NCBI GenBank assembly: GCA_030590405.1
Contig: JAUUYO010000044.1
Coordinates: 1 to 15,738 of the forward strand
DNA: 15,738 nucleotides
Direction: 5' to 3'
From: Kangiellaceae bacterium
GTDB taxonomy: Bacteria; Pseudomonadota; Gammaproteobacteria; Enterobacterales; Kangiellaceae
In this document: positions 8,389-15,490 of the stretch, in pieces
Position numbering within the stretch: position 1 is the first letter of the stretch
Layout: every line of letters begins with the position of its first letter
Program-made: the position numbers and the translations under genes
The notes under the pieces: model-generated
Told to the model about the DNA's origin: nothing
Databases searched by the model: none
Seen by the model: the letters and a program-made list of their open reading frames with translations, nothing else

Positions 8389-8453
8389 AGAGTACAATGG
8401 TTTATATTTTTTTAACACATCATTTTATATTTTAATGCAACCGGAGTGGTATC

Positions 8454-9644
8454 ATGTTTGATCAGCTGAATGCTTTACCTGCCGATCCTTTGTTAGGTTT
8501 GATTGGCGCTTTTCGTGAAGACTCTAATCCAGACAAAGTTGATTTGGGAGTTGGTGTATACAAAGATGAAACCGGTCATACCGCCATTATGACCTCGATC
8601 CAGAAAGCCGCCAAACGACATATGGAAACTGAAAACTCAAAGACTTATATTGGCCCTGGTGGCGTGGTGGGATTTGTTGAAGGCATTAAGCAATTAGTAT
8701 TAGGCGCTGACTCTTCAATATTAATGGATTCCAGAGTCTCCGGCTTACAAACGCCAGGTGGTTGCGGCGCGCTAAGAGTTGGCTCAGAATTCTTAAGTCG
8801 AATGAAAGAAGATCTGACTGTTTGGGTGAGTGACCCAACCTGGGCGAATCATATTCCGCTGATTAGCGCAGCCGGATTAAAAATAAAAACTTACCCGTAT
8901 TTTGACAATACCACCAGCGCGGTTAATTTTGATGCTATGGATGCAAAACTGGCGGAGTTAGGGCCAAGCGATATCGTGTTATTGCACGGCTGTTGCCATA
9001 ATCCGACTGGAGCCGATTTGTCATTTGAACATTGGCAGCGGATTGCCGAAAGAGCTAACAAGCAGGGATTTATTCCTTTTGTTGATATCGCTTATCAAGG
9101 TTTAGGTGATGGCATCATCGAAGATGTTAAAGGGGTTCGATATTTATCATCACAAGTAGAAGAAATGTTGATTGCTACTTCCTGTTCTAAAAACTATGGA
9201 CTTTACCGTGAGCGAACTGGAACTTTACTCGTTCAAACTAAAAATGCTTCTCAGGCGAAAGCCATTGAAACTCAAATACAAGATGTCGCCAGAGCGAATT
9301 ATTCCATGTCACCAGCTTATGGCGGTTTTTTGGTGGATATTGTACTGCATGATGCGGCGCTACGCACTGAATGGGAAAACGAGCTTAATTCTATGGCGGT
9401 ACGGGTTAAATCTTTGCGTAGAAATTTGCTGGAAAAAATTGAGCAAAGAGGCATCAATAAGGATTTTAGTTTTATTACTCAGCAAAAAGGAATGTTTACT
9501 TATCTGGGGATCACTAAAGAGCAAGTGCAGCGGTTGCGTAATGAATTTTCTATTTATATGGCTGATTCCAGTCGGATCAATGTGGCTGGATTGAATACTC
9601 ATTGTTTGGATTATGTGGCGGATGCATTGAAGGCGGTTGTATAG
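8454..9644 (+). CDS. Aromatic amino acid / aspartate aminotransferase (class I, AspC/TyrB type)
   Basis: A 396-residue PLP enzyme with the exact length of E. coli AspC. It moves the amino group from aspartate or aromatic amino acids to 2-oxoglutarate in the cytoplasm. GGAG at 8443-8446 sits 7 bp before the ATG. The Schiff-base lysine is K246 in SCSKNYGLYRERTG; the cofactor-binding HGCCHNPTG motif lies near residues 180-190, YQGLGDG and DIAY further on, and SSRINVAGLN near the C-terminus holds the carboxylate-binding arginine region. The start (MFDQLNALPADPLLGLIGAF) is typical of the subgroup. Sequence alone does not separate aspartate from tyrosine specificity. Its place directly after fumarylacetoacetase favours the first step of tyrosine/phenylalanine breakdown (PhhC/TyrB role). 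A hairpin and leader of 158 bp between them suggest a separate transcript or attenuated read-through. Confidence 0.93.
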   Translation: MFDQLNALPADPLLGLIGAFREDSNPDKVDLGVGVYKDETGHTAIMTSIQKAAKRHMETENSKTYIGPGGVVGFVEGIKQLVLGADSSILMDSRVSGLQTPGGCGALRVGSEFLSRMKEDLTVWVSDPTWANHIPLISAAGLKIKTYPYFDNTTSAVNFDAMDAKLAELGPSDIVLLHGCCHNPTGADLSFEHWQRIAERANKQGFIPFVDIAYQGLGDGIIEDVKGVRYLSSQVEEMLIATSCSKNYGLYRERTGTLLVQTKNASQAKAIETQIQDVARANYSMSPAYGGFLVDIVLHDAALRTEWENELNSMAVRVKSLRRNLLEKIEQRGINKDFSFITQQKGMFTYLGITKEQVQRLRNEFSIYMADSSRINVAGLNTHCLDYVADALKAVV

Positions 9645-9680
9645 GGTTTTGTTTTTCCCTGCGGGATGATTTTTAAAAAT

Positions 9681-9715
9681 GTTTCGCAGCGCTAAGCGCT
9701 GCGAAACCGCTTTTT
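9681..9715. terminator. Strong bidirectional terminator between convergent genes
   Basis: A perfect 12-bp stem, GTTTCGCAGCGC (9681-9692) with GCGCTGCGAAAC (9696-9707) around a TAA loop, is followed by TTTTT at 9711-9715. On the other side AAAAAT lies at 9675-9680, giving a T-run on the minus strand. It serves both the aminotransferase gene and the convergent minus-strand gene. Confidence 0.92.
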
Positions 9716-9755
9716 AAAATAAGTCAAAAGTCCATTTTTTGGACTACCCATACAG

Positions 9756-10130
9756 TTACTTTATTTCAGATTCTTCACTTTCTACAGGTTCAAGCTCAGC
9801 CGATTCAGGCTCACTTTCCTCTATCGCTGGCTCTGTTTGCGCATCATCAGTACCTTCAATTTGACTATCACATTTCCAGCCCCAGCCTTGTTGTTTTTCA
9901 ATAAATGCGGAGGCTTTTTGCTGACAGTAATTGGTGTCGGAGAGCGCGCTCCACAAAACTTTCACCTTGCCATATTTTGTATATAGTACTTCGCAGGCAA
10001 TTTCTTCGTCGTCAGGATAAACGACTTCAATCTTCCTTTGTTGATCCCCAAAGTTACACAGCGTGGTTTGGTTTTGCGCGGCAACTAGGTTGCTGCCTAT
10101 TATGGATGTTAAAATGAGTAAATATTTCAT
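9756..10130 (-). CDS. Small secreted protein with acidic C-terminal tail, function unknown
   Basis: A 124-residue protein. Residues 1-18 form a signal peptide (MKYLLILTSIIGSNLVAAQ) cut near VAA-Q. The core (about 20-90) has four cysteines (TLCNFGDQQRKIEVVY, IACEVLYTK, NYCQQKASAFIEKQQGWGWKC) that could form two disulfides in the periplasm. The last 35 residues are almost all Glu, Asp, Ser and Pro, a disordered acidic tail. The CNFGDQQRKIEVVYP core resembles a conserved but uncharacterised gammaproteobacterial family. CAGGAG lies 7 bp before the ATG and a good -10 box lies further upstream. It stands alone between two terminator-like structures, so it is probably monocistronic. Confidence 0.85.
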   Translation of the reverse strand: MKYLLILTSIIGSNLVAAQNQTTLCNFGDQQRKIEVVYPDDEEIACEVLYTKYGKVKVLWSALSDTNYCQQKASAFIEKQQGWGWKCDSQIEGTDDAQTEPAIEESEPESAELEPVESEESEIK

Positions 10131-10175
10131 TATTGATCTCCTGTTATGATTATTTTCAGATAATCGTTCGTGTCG

Positions 10176-10184
10176 ATTATAGCA
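10176..10184 (-). promoter_or_regulatory. Extended -10 promoter of the acidic-tailed protein gene
   Basis: On the minus strand the bases read TGCTATAAT, a perfect extended -10 (TGN plus TATAAT, hexamer at 10181-10176). No good -35 lies 17 bp upstream, which fits extended -10 promoters. The leader would be about 38 nt. Confidence 0.6.
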
Positions 10185-10294
10185 ATATTTTATCCGATTT
10201 TGGGGGGTGGTAAGATAGACTGGTTAACACTTCGATACTTGCTAACAAGTCGTTTTTTCAATCGACACCTGTTTCCAGCTGATTTCTTGATAAA

Positions 10295-12016
10295 TCAATA
10301 TAGTCTAACCTTGCCCGTACCATCAGTAAGAATCGAATACATTTGTTCTGAGACATTATCATCCGTTTTTACCACATAAACTATTCTTGAACTATCTGTT
10401 AACCAATAAGCTTTCAGCACATTTCCAGCCGTTACCAGATTGATACGATTAGATGCATTAACTGCGCCAAGATGTAAGCTGGAAGTCTTGTCGTCTAACG
10501 AATCAATTTGATAGGCAATATTGGCACTGTTTGGCGAGATCAGGTAGCCCTGTTTGATGGTTTGATTATCGGACAACTCATTGGTTATTTGGGTAACACT
10601 GGTGCCATCGCTGAGCACCGAATAAATCGCGCCAATGTTTCCATCTGAATTCATGGTCGAATAAATGAGTCGATTGCCATCCAGAGTCCAGTGTTGTTGA
10701 GTGACAGCCAGGTCGCTATTGTGTAGTTGGTTCACTTGATTCAGTTGGCTGGCATCCGCGGTTGCGCTGTATAATTCATCGTAATTATTAGCCTGATTTA
10801 TTTCAGCATAAAATGCGATATAATCACTGGTCGGTGACCATTGCCATTCGTTTTGTACAACACCATTTTCAGGCAACGGCGGGTTCATTCGTCGATGCCA
10901 TTGACCATCATTTTGCACGGTGAATAATTCAAAAATTCCTTCAATCTCTTGATCGGCTGTATAAGCAATGCGTGAGCTATCCGGTGCCCATTGCCAATCA
11001 AACACCACCGGGTTGGCGACTTCAAAAGTGTCAATCAAATGAATTTGAGCGCTAGCATCGGGTAAGTTGACATATAAGCTGGCGAGACCTGCCGATAAGC
11101 TGTCATCAGTAAAAGCTATCTGATTACTATTCGGTGCCCAGACAAACGATTCAACCCCGATAGCAAGTGAATTGCTATTGAGCAAAGTTCTGGCGCTGGC
11201 ATCCGCTTGTACAATATAGAGCTGACTGACTTCGCCGCTGTTTTGACTGGTGTAAGCGATGAGTGAGCTATCTGGCGCAAACTGCCAGTCGTTGATCTGT
11301 GAATCGATATTTAAAGTTTGATTTAACTGGATCAGTCCTGAACCGTCAGCCGCCACAGCAAACAGGTTTTGAGAAATTTGTGAATTTTGATTGAGAGATT
11401 CAGTTTTAAAGGTCACAGCACTCGAATTATTGGCAATCTTCCAGCAAACAGCGGCAACGCAAGTTACTGATAAATCACCGCTGATCTCCTGTAAATCACT
11501 AGCATCCGGTAAGATACTCTGGACTTCGAAAATCCCATCATCATCGGGATCGCTTCGGAAAATAATTCGGCTACCATCTGGCATCCATTGCCAATTGATA
11601 TGAGTCTGGCTGGTTTCTAAAAGATTGGTTAATTGGACCTCATTGCTGCCATCCACCAGATTGCTGTACAACTCATCCATGCCATCGTTATCTCTATCGG
11701 CCCGATAGGCGATCCGAGTGCCATCGGCGCTAACACTGACTGGTGTTAAATTGCCTGTTGCAGAAAAAACATCGCTAATATCGTTACGTTCTCCGTTGAG
11801 TGGGTTGATGCCAAATAATTCATACCGTCCATCAGCCACTTCGACCGCAAAAAATACCATTGAGTCATTAATCGTGACATTGGAAATTTTTTCTGAAAAA
11901 GATGTGGGAGGAACTGTTTCGGGATCGTCGCTGCTACCTCCACAAGCTATTGTCAGTAAGAGAAAAGTTTTTATAAGAGCTTCTATAAAGCCATATAAGA
12001 ATGGAGGGCGCTTCAT
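10295..12016 (-). CDS. TolB-like beta-propeller lipoprotein with ten repeats
   Basis: A 573-residue exported protein. The start carries a basic N-terminus, a hydrophobic stretch and a lipobox LTIAC with the lipid-bearing cysteine at 25, followed by a Ser/Asp/Pro linker. From about residue 94 a motif of the form W-x-W-x-P-D-S-S-x-I-A-Y recurs about every 50 residues, near 94, 142, 192, 244, 291, 341, 391, 442, 491 and 537. Each unit goes on to an LY/LF-x-V-x-x-D-A/G-S strand. These are PD40/TolB-type propeller blades, usually used for protein or peptidoglycan-associated contacts in the periplasm. No Shine-Dalgarno-like purine run precedes the ATG, although a TTGACA (minus strand, 12063-12058) lies upstream. 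The role is not known; there are no tol-pal genes nearby. Confidence 0.88.
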   Translation of the reverse strand: MKRPPFLYGFIEALIKTFLLLTIACGGSSDDPETVPPTSFSEKISNVTINDSMVFFAVEVADGRYELFGINPLNGERNDISDVFSATGNLTPVSVSADGTRIAYRADRDNDGMDELYSNLVDGSNEVQLTNLLETSQTHINWQWMPDGSRIIFRSDPDDDGIFEVQSILPDASDLQEISGDLSVTCVAAVCWKIANNSSAVTFKTESLNQNSQISQNLFAVAADGSGLIQLNQTLNIDSQINDWQFAPDSSLIAYTSQNSGEVSQLYIVQADASARTLLNSNSLAIGVESFVWAPNSNQIAFTDDSLSAGLASLYVNLPDASAQIHLIDTFEVANPVVFDWQWAPDSSRIAYTADQEIEGIFELFTVQNDGQWHRRMNPPLPENGVVQNEWQWSPTSDYIAFYAEINQANNYDELYSATADASQLNQVNQLHNSDLAVTQQHWTLDGNRLIYSTMNSDGNIGAIYSVLSDGTSVTQITNELSDNQTIKQGYLISPNSANIAYQIDSLDDKTSSLHLGAVNASNRINLVTAGNVLKAYWLTDSSRIVYVVKTDDNVSEQMYSILTDGTGKVRLY

Positions 12017-12273
12017 ATTTTGGAGGGCTCAGTTTTTTAATCGACATTATCAGTGTATGTCAAATTCTGAGTTTTTCCACTTTGGATCATTCGCTTGGGT
12101 TAAACACATCTTGAAATAACTTTTAAGTTGATTATTAATAAATTGGTGTTATGGTTCGGTATATCACTATGTTGTGATTTGTGAAAACGTCTTCCAGATG
12201 CCGTTGACACGATTAATTTTCTCTAACCAATTGAAACTAAAACGAATATCGCTTATTAAAGCAAGGTAATAAC
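12017..12273. other. Divergent intergenic region (257 bp)
   Basis: It separates the minus-strand propeller lipoprotein from the plus-strand DUF3192 gene and must hold both promoters. Visible elements are TTGACA on the minus strand (12063-12058), TTGACA on the plus strand (12204-12209), and an inverted repeat ATCAC-N6-GTGAT (12163-12178). Neither TTGACA has a good -10 at 17 bp. No small gene is seen. Confidence 0.5.
12163..12178. promoter_or_regulatory. Inverted repeat ATCAC-N6-GTGAT, candidate operator
   Basis: A 5+5 bp inverted repeat with a 6-bp spacer in the middle of the divergent region. The size fits a dimeric regulator site, but short repeats of this kind arise by chance. Confidence 0.3.
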
Positions 12274-12636
12274 ATGAAATCATTATTAATTGGCAGCATT
12301 GTCGCAATTTTTCTTTTGACATTAAGTGGTTGTGTGATTGTGGCTGGCGACCATGATTGGGACGACAATAACTGGGAGTCTCAACAAAGACAAAATAGAG
12401 AGACGATCAGTGGCTTGGAGCTTCAGGCAGAACGCTCAGCCATTATCAGCAAACTGGGCGCGCCGAGTTTTTCGGATGCTTTTATGAAAGAAAATGATGA
12501 ATATCGAGTCCTTTACTACCGTACTCAGCACACTAAATCGGATGGTGAAACCACTAAAGATGAAACTACCCCTTTAGTTTTTAAGAACGACAAATTGATT
12601 GGATGGGGTGATGAGGTATTAGCAACTATTCGTTAG
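12274..12636 (+). CDS. DUF3192 lipoprotein
   Basis: A 120-residue lipoprotein. The hydrophobic start ends in the lipobox LSGC (cysteine at 20), followed by an acidic linker (DHDWDDNNWE). The rest matches the DUF3192 pattern: a short helix with RQNRETISGLELQ, the segment KLGAPSFSDAFMKENDEYRVLYYRTQ, then KDETTPLVFKNDKLIGWGD at the C-terminus. The fold is probably SmpA/BamE-like (a small alpha-beta lipoprotein domain), which is inferred from the RxxIxxKLGxPxF pattern and the LVFKNDKLIGWG strand. Members are common in Vibrionales and Alteromonadales and have no assigned function. AAGG lies 7 bp before the ATG. The residue after the lipidated Cys is Val, so it is likely sorted to the outer membrane. 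Confidence 0.9.
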   Translation: MKSLLIGSIVAIFLLTLSGCVIVAGDHDWDDNNWESQQRQNRETISGLELQAERSAIISKLGAPSFSDAFMKENDEYRVLYYRTQHTKSDGETTKDETTPLVFKNDKLIGWGDEVLATIR

Positions 12637-12644
12637 TTTGCTTT

Positions 12645-12745
12645 GTAGGCTGGGCAATCTTTGCTTAAGGCACCTACTCTTGGTTCGGCCCACCACAATA
12701 CACAATTAGCCAAAAATGGTGGGCATAAAAAACTGCCCACCCTAC
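12645..12745. repeat. GTAGGGTGGGC-type intergenic repeat with alternative hairpins
   Basis: Three G/C-rich half-units can pair in two ways: GCCCACCA (12688-12695) with TGGTGGGC (12717-12724), or GGTGGGC (12718-12724) with GCCCACC (12735-12741). Read on the minus strand the end is CGTAGGGTGGGCAG. A diverged partner GTAGGCTGGGCAA starts at 12645, with CCTAC at 12673-12677. Repeats with this core are scattered between genes in many gammaproteobacteria. Here it lies between convergent genes, and with the T-rich flank it may act as a terminator for both. Confidence 0.6.
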
Positions 12746-12769
12746 GATTTATTTTAAAGTCATCAGTGT

Positions 12770-13309
12770 TTAAAACAACGCCAAAAACAGAAATAGCGCA
12801 CCGCCTAATCCGCTGATATAAAGGGTTTTATATTTAAACATTGGTGAGGTCAATCCCAAATATAAACCGCTTAGCAAAATAAGCAATAATCCTACCGCCA
12901 TAAAATTTTGGAAGGTCTTAAAAGCTCTTGGGCCGTGCCCTTTGTGTAGTTCCACTATGGATGCAACAAAATTTGGGGTGCGTTGAGTTACGATCAGTTG
13001 TTTACCTTTAATCTTAAATAATAAATGTTGTTTTGAGGTTGGACGGGTAACGGATTGTTTGCCATTCCCCTTAATATATTCAAATTCATGATCAATATTA
13101 TGGCTTTGAATAAACGCTCTGATCTGGCTTTCTGTGTCTTTGGTCGCTAAGTTAAAATCGGCGATTTCCCCTCGGTAGATTTCCTGTTGTTCAAAGCTGC
13201 CCTTTTCGCCGATCAAATAAAGACCACCGGAAAGTCCCACCATTAATAATATCGGTGAAAAAAAGGCTGCCAGGGCGAGGTGAAGGGTAATAATTGCTTT
13301 TCTGGACAT
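12770..13309 (-). CDS. PepSY-associated transmembrane protein
   Basis: A 179-residue inner-membrane protein. Helix 1 is at about 8-33 (LHLALAAFFSPILLMVGLSGGLYLIG), a PepSY-like periplasmic part follows at 40-120 with lysine-rich strands, then the hallmark LHKGHGPRAFKTFQNFMAVGLLLILLSGLYLGL with helix 2 near 131-152, and helix 3 at the C-terminus. The HGPR-x-F-K-x-F-Q segment before a glycine-rich helix is typical of the PepSY-associated TM helix families. Relatives are often found with iron or cofactor uptake genes, but no such genes are seen here. AAAGGA sits 7 bp before the ATG. The function is not known. Confidence 0.82.
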   Translation of the reverse strand: MSRKAIITLHLALAAFFSPILLMVGLSGGLYLIGEKGSFEQQEIYRGEIADFNLATKDTESQIRAFIQSHNIDHEFEYIKGNGKQSVTRPTSKQHLLFKIKGKQLIVTQRTPNFVASIVELHKGHGPRAFKTFQNFMAVGLLLILLSGLYLGLTSPMFKYKTLYISGLGGALFLFLALF

Positions 13310-13504
13310 ATTGATTTCCTTTGATGGAGGATTTTTATCGAATCAAGATTTGGTAAGAGTATCGCATTTAATGTTCTTGCAGTTTCAGACTAAGCCTGTA
13401 AGCTATTGATTTTTAAATAATAAAAAAATCAATGTATATAAAATCGCCATTAAATGTGATTTACTGCATAGAATAAGCTGTTAGAAACAAAAAGGGAATC
13501 ACAA
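13310..13504. other. Divergent AT-rich intergenic region (195 bp)
   Basis: It separates the PepSY-TM gene (minus) from the TTG-started gene (plus). It contains an AT hairpin, TTGATTTTT (13406-13414) with AAAAATCAA (13424-13432). No clear sigma-70 pair could be fixed and no small gene is seen. Confidence 0.4.
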
Positions 13505-14098
13505 TTGGGCAAACTTTTGAAATACTACATTATAATTTCAATTGTAATAGGGATTATTTGTGGGCAGGCTAATGGCGAAATTTATAAATGTATAAATGAA
13601 TTTGGGAAAACCACATTTCAAGAGAACCCTTGTAAAATAGATAGCAAGCTGTCAGAAAAAATGGATATAAAAATAACCAGATTTCTTCAGCCTGCAAAGA
13701 TAAATAAAACTAACATAGAAAATCATTCATTAGCATTATCACAGTCTGCTAGCGGCAATGATGTACTGCACGGCATTGAAATAAGAGATTCGAATCCGGA
13801 GTTTGGTAAAAAAATTCCAAAAGAGCTATGCACTAAAACAAAACGGCATCCATGTGGATTACCGATCAATTTGTTATACAATGTCGTGGCCGACATTAAT
13901 AGTACGAGAGAGCATTTATCTCAACCAGCCTACACTGCATTAAAACCCTACTCTGTAGGAACTCTTGTGTGGGAATTTAATCTTTGTAAAAACCTATGGG
14001 ATAACGATATTCATTGTTCAGAAGTTCTAGGATATTTGGCTGTAAAAAATAATGATGTCAAATTTTATACTTTTCAGAAACCAAGGAAAATATTCTAA
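13505..14098 (+). CDS. Secreted protein with DUF4124-like N-terminus
   Basis: A 197-residue protein read from TTG. The start is chosen because AAGGGA (13492-13497) sits 7 bp ahead and because the first residues form a complete signal peptide (KLLKYYIIISIVIGIICGQANG, cut near ANG-E). No in-frame ATG precedes the signal peptide. Residues 25-43 (EIYKCINEFGKTTFQENPC) match the short DUF4124 pattern in which a Tyr-Lys-Cys and a later Pro-Cys flank a small beta-sheet. The remaining 150 residues are not recognised; they hold five more cysteines (LCTKTKRHPCG, NLCKNLW, DIHCSEV), suggesting disulfides in the periplasm. Codons are clearly AT-richer than in the efflux or fumarylacetoacetase genes, as in the toxin-antitoxin pair that follows, so it may belong to the same acquired segment. 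Confidence 0.8.
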   Translation: MGKLLKYYIIISIVIGIICGQANGEIYKCINEFGKTTFQENPCKIDSKLSEKMDIKITRFLQPAKINKTNIENHSLALSQSASGNDVLHGIEIRDSNPEFGKKIPKELCTKTKRHPCGLPINLLYNVVADINSTREHLSQPAYTALKPYSVGTLVWEFNLCKNLWDNDIHCSEVLGYLAVKNNDVKFYTFQKPRKIF

Positions 14099-14160
14099 CC
14101 AGAAAAAGCAGGCGATGCAAAACCACACCTGTTTTAGGCGTTAGTATAGAAAATCCCTCC

Positions 14161-14189
14161 TTGACACCTATAATCCATTGGATTACGAT
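14161..14189 (+). promoter_or_regulatory. Promoter and palindromic operator of higBA
   Basis: TTGACA (14161-14166, perfect -35) and TACGAT (14184-14189) are 17 bp apart. Inside this spacer is the palindrome TAATCC-ATT-GGATTA (14171-14185), which overlaps the -10 box. A repressor bound there would block RNA polymerase, as expected for autoregulation by the antitoxin. The start would be near 14196, the first base of the toxin ATG. Confidence 0.7.
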
Positions 14190-14195
14190 GATTCT

Positions 14196-14537
14196 ATGCA
14201 AGCTATCGTAGAACTCCCTGAATATCTAAGACGATCTGATAAATTACTCACTTCGTCAGAAAGACAAAGTATTATCAATTATTTAGCTGCGCATCCATCT
14301 TGTGGAGAGTTAATGCAAGGAACTGGAGGCATACGGAAACTAAGGTGGGCTTCTCATGGAAAAGGAAAAAGTGGAGGTGTTCGCGTCATTTTTTATTACC
14401 ATAACGATGCTATACCGTTATTCCTTTTAACATTGTTCGGCAAAGGTGAAAAATCAAATCTTTCCAAATCAGAGCGTAATGAATTAGCTAAATTTACTGC
14501 TCTACTTATTAAAAACTATGGAGGCCAAAATGAGTAA
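14196..14537 (+). CDS. higB: RelE/HigB-type toxin of a type II toxin-antitoxin system
   Basis: A 113-residue protein from the ATG at 14196, which gives the usual start MQAIVELPEYLRRSDKLL. An in-frame TTG at 14178 is part of the operator and is rejected as a start. The family is an mRNA interferase that cuts at the ribosome. The core GTGGIRKLRWASHGKGKSGGVRVIFYY and the strand LFLLTLFGKGEKSNLSKSERNELAKF are the conserved HigB2/RelE blocks, with basic residues (Arg, Lys, His) that bind and cut RNA. Length is normal. The toxin comes first and the antitoxin second, the order typical of higBA, with an 8-bp overlap. No ribosome site precedes the ATG, so translation may be leaderless. All core residues are present, so the toxin is probably active. 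Confidence 0.92.
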   Translation: MQAIVELPEYLRRSDKLLTSSERQSIINYLAAHPSCGELMQGTGGIRKLRWASHGKGKSGGVRVIFYYHNDAIPLFLLTLFGKGEKSNLSKSERNELAKFTALLIKNYGGQNE

Positions 14538-14817
14538 TGCATTTAATAGTATCAAGCAGGGCCTTGAGGAAGCTATAGAGTTTTCAAAGGGCAAAAAAGG
14601 AAATGCAGTAGTACATAAATTTACTCCTATTGATGTCAAAAACATTCGAGCTAATGTTGGTATGTCACAAAATGAGTTTGCTTCTGCATTTGGTATCAGT
14701 GTTAGTACACTTAGACACTGGGAGCGTGGTGATCGTACACCTCATGGCCCAGCTTTGGTTTTGCTCAACGTTGTTGCAAAAGAACCCAAAGCTGTACTAA
14801 AAGCACTAAGTCACTAA
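14530..14817 (+). CDS. higA: HigA/NadS-type antitoxin with helix-turn-helix
   Basis: A 95-residue DNA-binding antitoxin. GGAGG at 14520-14524 sits 6 bp before the ATG at 14530, which is preferred over the ATG at 14518 that is in the same frame but has no ribosome site. The N-terminal part (MSNAFNSIKQGLEEAIEFSKG) is the toxin-neutralising helix region; the Cro/Xre-type HTH covers about 38-85 (DVKNIRANVGMSQNEFASAFGISVSTLRHWERGDRTPHGPA). The first eight bases overlap the toxin end, so the two are translationally coupled. It should bind the palindrome at 14171-14185 and repress its own operon. Its stop codon touches the outer end of the palindromic element downstream. Confidence 0.93.
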   Translation: MSNAFNSIKQGLEEAIEFSKGKKGNAVVHKFTPIDVKNIRANVGMSQNEFASAFGISVSTLRHWERGDRTPHGPALVLLNVVAKEPKAVLKALSH

Positions 14818-15401
14818 AAATTAATGGGGACATGTCGTACGCCGTTACCGGTATTTTATCTAGCGGGTTAAAGTCCCGTCCGAGTAATTTTCTCATTCAC
14901 TCGGTAGTACCGCAAAGCAGCCATTGAGTAATTGGTGGTTGTAAGTTTTGCAAGGGCGAAACAGCAGGCCGCAACGCAAGTGAATCGGTATTAGCCTCGT
15001 CAACCAAGTAAGGGTGTTGACCCTTTGATGTGATGGGAAAAACTGTTACCTTTCAATCGAGCAGCTGCAATAATGCTGCGACAATGGGATAGATTGTTAG
15101 GATTCTTCGGGGTTATACGAGTGGCATGTTGTTGAAGATAAATTGTGCAGGACGGGAGATCCAGCAAGGTGGCTTAGAGCCAACAAAATTCTATAAGCGA
15201 AGAGTGAAATGAATTTTGGCCGTGCTGGAAGTCGGAGGGGTTCATAGTGCTGTTTGAGGGTGAGCGGCAACAAAACGACACCTGAGGGAAGGGGCTCTAC
15301 TTTGTTCATGTAACCGAAAAGAAGAAAGATGTTGATGATTGCCCACGGCTATTCACATCAGTTATCTTGAAAAAGAGCATCAGAAATTTTTGGAGGGAAC
15401 T

Positions 15402-15440
15402 ATGCCTATAAGCCAAGCATCGAATGATGTGCATGCTTAA
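15402..15440 (+). pseudogene. Twelve-codon remnant of the intron maturase gene start (inferred)
   Basis: ATG with GGAGGG at 15392-15397 opens a frame MPISQASNDVHA and then stop. It lies where domain IV would carry the maturase gene, before domain V. Strong ribosome sites in front of a 12-residue peptide are otherwise hard to explain. The short peptide resembles starts of some LtrA-type proteins, but this is from memory and the match is short. Confidence 0.4.
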
Positions 15441-15457
15441 GGAGGAGGAACATCGGA

Positions 15458-15490
15458 AAGCCGTATGCGGGAAAATCGCTCGTACGGTTT
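15458..15490 (+). ncRNA. Group II intron domain V
   Basis: The hairpin has the outer stem AAGCCGTA with TACGGTTT, an inner stem GCGG with TCGC and a GAAAA loop. The AGC near the 5' base is the catalytic triad position. A three-base linker (15491-15493) leads to domain VI. Confidence 0.9.

Noticed and set aside
9172..9594. A 140-residue plus-strand frame within the aminotransferase gene
   Set aside because: It is out of frame with a complete, well-conserved aminotransferase and its translation has no protein-like pattern.
10237..10257. Terminator from ACTTG-CTAA-CAAGT and a T-run on the plus strand
   Set aside because: The stem is only 5 bp and no plus-strand gene ends before it, so chance is the better explanation.
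13456..13475. CRP-like site near AAATGTGATTTACTGCATA
   Set aside because: Only the left half (TGTGA) fits; the right half is GCATA in place of TCACA.
14169..14174. Perfect TATAAT as the -10 box of higBA
   Set aside because: No -35 lies 15-19 bp before it, while TTGACA at 14161 pairs with TACGAT at exactly 17 bp. The TATAAT is partly the left half of the operator palindrome.
15097..15309. Minus-strand 70-residue open frame inside the intron
   Set aside because: It runs antisense through structured intron RNA, has no ribosome site and no recognisable protein features.
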